Below, piece after piece: positions 5,170 to 9,066 of a DNA stretch of 9,066 bases (positions are counted from its first letter, which is position 1; each line of letters opens with the position of its first letter). Below the pieces are notes generated by a model. That model ran no database searches, was not told the origin of the DNA, and was given only the letters and a program-made list of their open reading frames with translations. Source of the DNA: JAFDVL01 sp043736395 (GTDB lineage Bacteria > Acidobacteriota > Blastocatellia > RBC074); NCBI GenBank assembly GCA_043736395.1, contig JAYTCQ010000283.1:1-9066 (forward strand), written 5' to 3'. The position numbers were made by a program, and so were the translations under genes.

Positions 5170-6483
5170 ATGCTTAGGAAAATTGCGCTGTGCATTATGC
5201 TTGGCGGGTTCTCACTTATTTTCGCGCTTGCTATGGCAGGCAATACTAACAAGGCTAAGGACGAAATCACTTTCGCTAAACACATCGCGCCGATTTTTCA
5301 GCGCAGTTGCGAGGAATGCCATCGCGCGGGCGGACTGGCTCCGATGGCGCTGGTGAAATACGAAGAAGCTCGTCCGTGGGCGCGTGCGATTCGTGAGAAG
5401 GTGGCGAATCGAACAATGCCGCCGTTTCATGCCACAGGCGCGATTGGACGCTATCAGGGTGATCCGCGTTTGACGGACGAAGAAATTGCAACGATTACGA
5501 AGTGGGTGGATAGCGGCGCAGCGAAAGGCAACGTCAAAGATTTGCCCAAGCCACGTGTCTGGAGCGATGACTGGATTAAAGGCGCGCCTGATCTCATCAT
5601 CAAAGCGAAGCAGCCTTATACAGTCAAGCCCGACCCGAAAGATCATTACGTGTTCTTTTTGTTTGATTACGTTTTTCCCGAAGACACCTGGATTAACACG
5701 ATGGAAACGCGGCCTGGCAACCGAGCCGCCGTTCATCACGCCAACCTGCATCTGGTGCCACCAGGATTTACGGCTCCCCCCGATGGCATTATCGAAGGAT
5801 GGATTGACCCCACTGCGCGCGGAACGATCTTGCTCTCAGGTTGGGTTCCGGGTGTGCAGCCAGCAGCCTTTCCGCAGGAAACTGCCATCCGAATTCCGAA
5901 GGGGATGCGCCTTGGCATTCAGATGCATTACGCGCCGACTGACCAGGAACGCACGGATCAGACCTCAGTCGGAGTCTATTTGGCCAACGGCACGATCAAT
6001 AAGCAAGTGCGCGTCCTGATGGGAGACCGCCGGGATTTGGTAGTTCCGCCGAATGACGCGAATTATTCGCTGACGACAGAGCGCGTTTTCGATAAAGACG
6101 ATGCCGTGATCAACATTTTTCACGTTCACATGCATTACCGTGGGAAATCGTATTCGTTTCGTTTCACCTATCCCGACGGACGTGTCGAGACCGTGCTGGA
6201 GGTACCCTCTTATAGTTTCAACTGGCAGCGCGGTTATGTGCTGAACACTCCCTTGCACGTCCCCAAAGGAACAAAAGTTGAATACATTGGCACGTTCGAC
6301 AATAGCGCCAAAAACAAATTCAACCCTGATCCGACACAGACGATCAAATGGGGAGAAAACACGACGAATGAAATGATGCAAGGCCGCATCTTTTACGAAT
6401 TCGCTAATGAAAAGCTCAATCTTCAGGTGAAAAATGGACGTGTAGTGAAAACCGATTTCAACGGAGCATCACGTCCAAACTAA
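5170..6483 (+). CDS. Heme-c / copper type II monooxygenase-like fusion protein
   Basis: A 437-aa protein with a signal peptide (hydrophobic residues 5-22, likely cleavage near AMA-G) preceded by GGAAGG (5157-5162) at good spacing from ATG 5170. The N-terminal domain (about 32-115) is cytochrome c-like: C47-E-E-C50-H51 for heme attachment, and M83 in RTMPPFHA as a plausible distal ligand. The rest (about 150-412) shows the copper-ligand pattern of peptidylglycine alpha-hydroxylating / dopamine beta monooxygenases. It includes H189-H190 (VHHANLHLV), H253 (QMHYAP), H318 and H320 (FHVHMHY) and a late Met (M402 or M403 in NEMMQG). Family knowledge says two copper centres hydroxylate a substrate C-H bond using external electrons. 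The fused heme could supply them, which is inference. Substrate is unknown. It would act in the periplasm. The flanking palindrome and strong hairpin suggest a monocistronic unit. Confidence 0.85.
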   Translation: MLRKIALCIMLGGFSLIFALAMAGNTNKAKDEITFAKHIAPIFQRSCEECHRAGGLAPMALVKYEEARPWARAIREKVANRTMPPFHATGAIGRYQGDPRLTDEEIATITKWVDSGAAKGNVKDLPKPRVWSDDWIKGAPDLIIKAKQPYTVKPDPKDHYVFFLFDYVFPEDTWINTMETRPGNRAAVHHANLHLVPPGFTAPPDGIIEGWIDPTARGTILLSGWVPGVQPAAFPQETAIRIPKGMRLGIQMHYAPTDQERTDQTSVGVYLANGTINKQVRVLMGDRRDLVVPPNDANYSLTTERVFDKDDAVINIFHVHMHYRGKSYSFRFTYPDGRVETVLEVPSYSFNWQRGYVLNTPLHVPKGTKVEYIGTFDNSAKNKFNPDPTQTIKWGENTTNEMMQGRIFYEFANEKLNLQVKNGRVVKTDFNGASRPN

Positions 6484-6486
6484 ATC

Positions 6487-6527
6487 GAAACGCGAAGCGC
6501 CTGCGCTCCCCAGGCGCTTCGCGTTTC
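6487..6527 (+). terminator. Strong 17-bp hairpin after the monooxygenase-like gene
   Basis: Arms 6487-6503 and 6511-6527 are perfect reverse complements over 17 bp with a 7-base loop, starting four bases after the stop codon. There is no T-run, so it is terminator-like rather than a textbook intrinsic terminator. The rest of the gap to 6724 holds nothing I can call, apart from a short degenerate repeat near 6541-6569. Confidence 0.65.
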
Positions 6528-6724
6528 CACGCTTTCATCCCATTCGTGAAAATTTGTGTCCATTCGGAGCGCCAAAAATAGCATAAATTTCCAATTCTTC
6601 GCCTCCTACGGACATCGAATGAAGGATGATTGTGTTACCGTAAATGCTGCGCCGGTTGCGCATTTTGAGATGCACGATGCAACCGCTGTCATCAACCAAC
6701 ACTAATTACCAAAGCAGGATTCCT

Positions 6725-7711
6725 ATGCATAAACTAAACGAGCAGCGTCGTGCTTTTCTGTCGAAGGCTACGCAAGCCGCCGCCGTGGTCTTCGCATCCA
6801 GTAATGAGCGCAATTGGTCAGCGTTTGCGAACACCATCCGCAAGCCGATTCAACCCATTCGCATTGGCGTCCTGCTGGGAACATTTCGCAGCGGATCGCT
6901 CGCGGCGCGGCTGGACGGGGTCAAAGCTGCTGGGCTTGACTGTGTGCAACTCAGCATGGACTGCGCAGGGTTGACCATGATGCCTGATGAAATTTCACCG
7001 GAACTCGCCAAGCAAATTCGTAGCGAGGCTGCCGCGCGCAAAATAACAATCGCCTCGGTAGCAGGCACGTACAACATGTGCCATCCCGACGCCGAGCAGC
7101 GTCAAGCGGGCTTGCGTCGGCTGCGCGTGATCGCCGAAGCCTGTCCGCAAATGGGGGTTACAAAAATTCATCTTTGTTCGGGTACGCGCGACCGCACAAG
7201 CATGTGGCGGCGACATCCCGACAACGATACGCCGGAGGCCTGGCGCGATATGATCGCCAGCATGCGTGAGGCCGCCGACATCGCCCGGCAGGCGCGCGTG
7301 ACGCTCGCTTTTGAACCAGAAGTAAACAACGTAGTGGATTCGGCGCGGAAGGCGCGGCGGCTGATGGACGAGGTCGGTTCTCCCAATCTCAAGGTCACCT
7401 TCGACGCGGCGAATTTATACCATAAGGGTGAACTGCCACGGATGGCGGAAATCCTCGACGAAGCCTTTGCATTGATTGGCAAAGATATTGTGCTGGCGCA
7501 TGCCAAAGACGTAGACCATGACGGCGACGCGGGTCACCTCGCAGCGGGTCAAGGCAAGCTGGACTATGATCGCTACGTTGCGCTGTTGCGCAAATATCGC
7601 TTCGCGGGGCCGCTGTTGTTGCACAGCCTGACTGAAGCGCAGATGCCCGGTTGCGTAGCCTTTCTGCGCGAAAAGATTGCGCGGCTGAATGCAAAGCCTG
7701 CCGTGAAATGA
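6725..7711 (+). CDS. Tat-exported sugar phosphate isomerase/epimerase-like TIM barrel
   Basis: A 328-aa protein. The start at 6725 is preferred over an in-frame ATG at 6644 because AGGA (6716-6719) is well placed and the N-terminus becomes a twin-arginine signal: EQRRAFLSKATQAAAVVFAS, with RR at residues 8-9. The mature part matches the xylose isomerase-like / AP-endonuclease-2 barrel. It opens with the first strand IRIGVLLGTF and then GLDCVQLSM, ITIASVAGTYNM, TKIHLCSGT, TLAFEPEVNN, LKVTFDAANLY, IVLAHAKDVD and LLLHSLTE, which look like successive strands. Likely metal ligands are E197 or E199, D227, H259 and E304. Such proteins isomerise or epimerise sugars or cyclitols, often with neighbouring oxidoreductases. 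Export of this family via Tat is common in Planctomycetota and Acidobacteriota. The exact substrate cannot be read from sequence. It is probably a separate unit from the gene upstream, given the hairpin at 6487-6527. Confidence 0.85.
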   Translation: MHKLNEQRRAFLSKATQAAAVVFASSNERNWSAFANTIRKPIQPIRIGVLLGTFRSGSLAARLDGVKAAGLDCVQLSMDCAGLTMMPDEISPELAKQIRSEAAARKITIASVAGTYNMCHPDAEQRQAGLRRLRVIAEACPQMGVTKIHLCSGTRDRTSMWRRHPDNDTPEAWRDMIASMREAADIARQARVTLAFEPEVNNVVDSARKARRLMDEVGSPNLKVTFDAANLYHKGELPRMAEILDEAFALIGKDIVLAHAKDVDHDGDAGHLAAGQGKLDYDRYVALLRKYRFAGPLLLHSLTEAQMPGCVAFLREKIARLNAKPAVK

Positions 7712-7741
7712 GTTCACACTTAGAATTTGTGAAAAGCGATC

Positions 7742-7770
7742 TTCTCTGACCGTACAGAACATTGTATAAT
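7742..7770 (+). promoter_or_regulatory. Possible promoter for the DUF1552 gene
   Basis: A perfect -10 hexamer TATAAT occurs at 7765-7770, about 80 bases before the start at 7850. The -35 box at suitable spacing (TTCTCT, 7742-7747) is poor, so the call rests on the -10 alone. Just upstream, TTCACA (7713-7718) and TGTGAA (7728-7733) form a small inverted repeat that could be an operator or a weak hairpin. Confidence 0.3.
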
Positions 7771-7835
7771 TTGACCGTTGGTATATTCTTGTTCACCTTC
7801 CAAGCGATGCGTGACATCAATTTTGTTCTGCAAAT

Positions 7836-7841
7836 AAAGGA
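7836..7841 (+). promoter_or_regulatory. Ribosome binding site deciding the DUF1552 start
   Basis: AAAGGA lies 8 bases before ATG 7850. A second in-frame ATG at 7841 overlaps this site and would have no spacing, so 7850 is the better start. Confidence 0.7.
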
Positions 7842-7849
7842 TGAAATAC

Positions 7850-9066
7850 ATGAAGACCATTAACATTTTGACTCAGAACGCGCTTTCTCGCCGCAGCTTT
7901 TTGCGCGGAACGGGTGTTGCACTTTCGCTGCCATTGCTCGACGCGATGATGCCTGCGTTTGCACGTGCCGAAAGCAAAGCCGTGCCGCGCCGCTTCTTTG
8001 CGATTTGCAATAACCTCGGTGTGTTGCCGTCGAAGTTTTTTCCGGCGGCGGATTCCAAAGGCTTCGGCTATCAACTCTCGCCGTACCTCGAAGAACTAAA
8101 AGCGCATCGCGATCAGTTCACAGTCTTCAGCGGCGTTTGGCATCCTGACGTAGACGCGGGGCATCCGGCAGACAATTGCTTTTTGACCGCCGCGCCGCAC
8201 CCGTCGAGCGGCGGCTTTCGCAATACCATTTCGCTGGATCAATTCGCGGCGGAGCACATCGGCAATCAGACGCGCTTTCCTTCGCTCACGCTCGGCGTCA
8301 ACATTCAGCAAGGCCAGCACAGCCTGTCGTGGACGAGCGGCGGCGTATTGATTCCTGCGGAAGAAAAACCGTCCGAAATTTTCAAACGCATGTTCGTCAC
8401 CGGTACGCCCGCTGAAGTGCAAGCGCAAGTTCGTCGCTTGGCACTCGGACAAAGCGTAATGGATTCCGTCGCTGAACAAACAACACGTTTGCAAAAAAAC
8501 ATCGGCCCGCGCGACCGCGAACGACTCGATCAATATATGACCGGCGTACGTGATCTCGAAAAACGTCTCGGACAAGCTGCCGAATGGGAACAAAAACCCA
8601 AGCCCGTCGTCAGCGCTCAAGCTCCCGCCGACACTGCCGCGCCGCGCGATTATTTTGAAAAAGTTCGATTAATGTACGACCTCGCCGCGCTCGCGTTTGA
8701 GACCGATTCGACGCGCCTCGTAGCCTTGATGCTCGACAGCGTGAATTCGCCTGCGATTACGATTGGTGAGGAAACGATGGCCGATAGCTATCACGCGATT
8801 TCGCATCATGGCAAACGCCCTGAAAAATTGCGGCAACACGAAATCGCAGACCGGATGCAAATGAAGGCACTCGATAAATTATTCACCGATTTGAAAGCGC
8901 GTAAAGAAGGTAACGACACGCTGCTGGATCGCACAATGGTGCTTTACGGAACGAACATGGGCGATGCAAATACGCACGTGACGACGAACCTGCCGACGTT
9001 TTTTGCGGGCGGCGGATTCAAACACGGACAGCATCTGGCGTTTGATCGTGAACGCAATTATCCGCT
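7850..9066 (+). CDS. DUF1552 family protein with Tat signal, 3'-partial
   Basis: The frame is open to the window edge (405 complete codons); family members are only slightly longer, so perhaps a few dozen residues are missing. The N-terminus carries a clear twin-arginine signal, LSRRSFLRGTGVALSLPLL (RR at residues 14-15), with likely cleavage after AFARA (residue 40). The mature part matches DUF1552. It opens RRFFAICNNLGVLPSKFFP, with GVWHPDVDAGHPADNCFLTA, SLTLGVNIQQG and MVLYGTNMGDANTHVTTNLP in the middle and FFAGGGFKHGQHL near the end. These proteins are exported, are typically encoded directly after a DUF1592/1588/1585 protein, and have no assigned activity; they resemble DUF1501 proteins in style and may share an alkaline phosphatase-like fold, which I cannot confirm. 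The 138-base gap upstream and the possible promoter suggest its own transcript. Confidence 0.9.
   Translation, partial: MKTINILTQNALSRRSFLRGTGVALSLPLLDAMMPAFARAESKAVPRRFFAICNNLGVLPSKFFPAADSKGFGYQLSPYLEELKAHRDQFTVFSGVWHPDVDAGHPADNCFLTAAPHPSSGGFRNTISLDQFAAEHIGNQTRFPSLTLGVNIQQGQHSLSWTSGGVLIPAEEKPSEIFKRMFVTGTPAEVQAQVRRLALGQSVMDSVAEQTTRLQKNIGPRDRERLDQYMTGVRDLEKRLGQAAEWEQKPKPVVSAQAPADTAAPRDYFEKVRLMYDLAALAFETDSTRLVALMLDSVNSPAITIGEETMADSYHAISHHGKRPEKLRQHEIADRMQMKALDKLFTDLKARKEGNDTLLDRTMVLYGTNMGDANTHVTTNLPTFFAGGGFKHGQHLAFDRERNYP

Noticed and set aside
5212..5751. Long minus-strand open frame opposite the heme-copper gene
   Set aside because: It mirrors a gene with clear motifs and export signal, and its own translation shows no domain; the same applies to the minus-strand frame at 8096-8620 opposite the DUF1552 gene.
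6541..6569. Degenerate repeat of ATTCGTG / ATTTGTG / ATTCGG units
   Set aside because: Only one imperfect short run in the window, insufficient to call a repeat family or a regulatory site.
6644..6724. Upstream ATG for the isomerase-like gene
   Set aside because: It adds 27 residues ahead of a good twin-arginine signal, which would bury the signal, and the AGGA site fits the 6725 start.

Overview
The window reads as chromosomal DNA from a free-living heterotroph of the Acidobacteriota / Planctomycetota / Verrucomicrobiota type. The main clue is the pair of families at its two ends: a DUF1595/1592/1588/1585 protein with a CxxCH heme site, and a DUF1552 protein with a Tat signal. Both are typical of these phyla. 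Intergenic palindromic repeats and a run of exported proteins fit the same picture. I favour Acidobacteriota, but no rRNA or housekeeping gene confirms it.

Layout, all genes on the plus strand: (1) 2-1354, 3' part of a DUF1592-type cytochrome-like protein, 5' end outside the window. (2) 1398-1621, a 224-bp palindromic MITE/REP-like element with about 40-bp terminal inverted repeats. (3) 1667-2725, a secreted BNR/sialidase-like beta-propeller. (4) 2741-2893, a decayed copy of the 3' end of a DUF1592-type gene. (5) 2961-3812, an AT-rich orphan gene for a 283-aa protein with an RNTELH (Rx4H) motif suggestive of HEPN ribonucleases. (6) 3798-3933, a tRNA-like RNA overlapping the end of that gene. 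It has a perfect acceptor stem, a D-arm and a T-arm, but two long hairpins where the anticodon arm should be. (7) 3972-5030, an exported protein with a C-terminal PA-IL/LecA-like lectin domain. (8) 5064-5150, a REP-like palindrome. (9) 5170-6483, a heme-c domain fused to a PHM-type copper monooxygenase fold. (10) 6487-6527, a strong 17-bp hairpin. (11) 6725-7711, a Tat-exported sugar phosphate isomerase/epimerase-like TIM barrel. (12) 7850 to the window end, the DUF1552 protein, 3' end outside.

Most genes look like an exported set for handling glycans or complex organic matter (sialidase-like, lectin-like, redox and isomerase proteins), each probably with its own transcription signals, because the gaps are 80-240 bp or more and often hold palindromes. 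Within this set, about 2.9-3.95 kb stands out. Its base composition is clearly more AT-rich (roughly 32-40% GC in the lines I counted, against about 50-65% in neighbours), its protein is unrelated to the surroundings, and it ends in the tRNA mimic. The best candidate for something undescribed is this pair: a HEPN-like protein plus a structured tRNA-like RNA, possibly a defence or toxin-antitoxin type module. That functional reading is inference; the RNA fold and the motif are visible directly.
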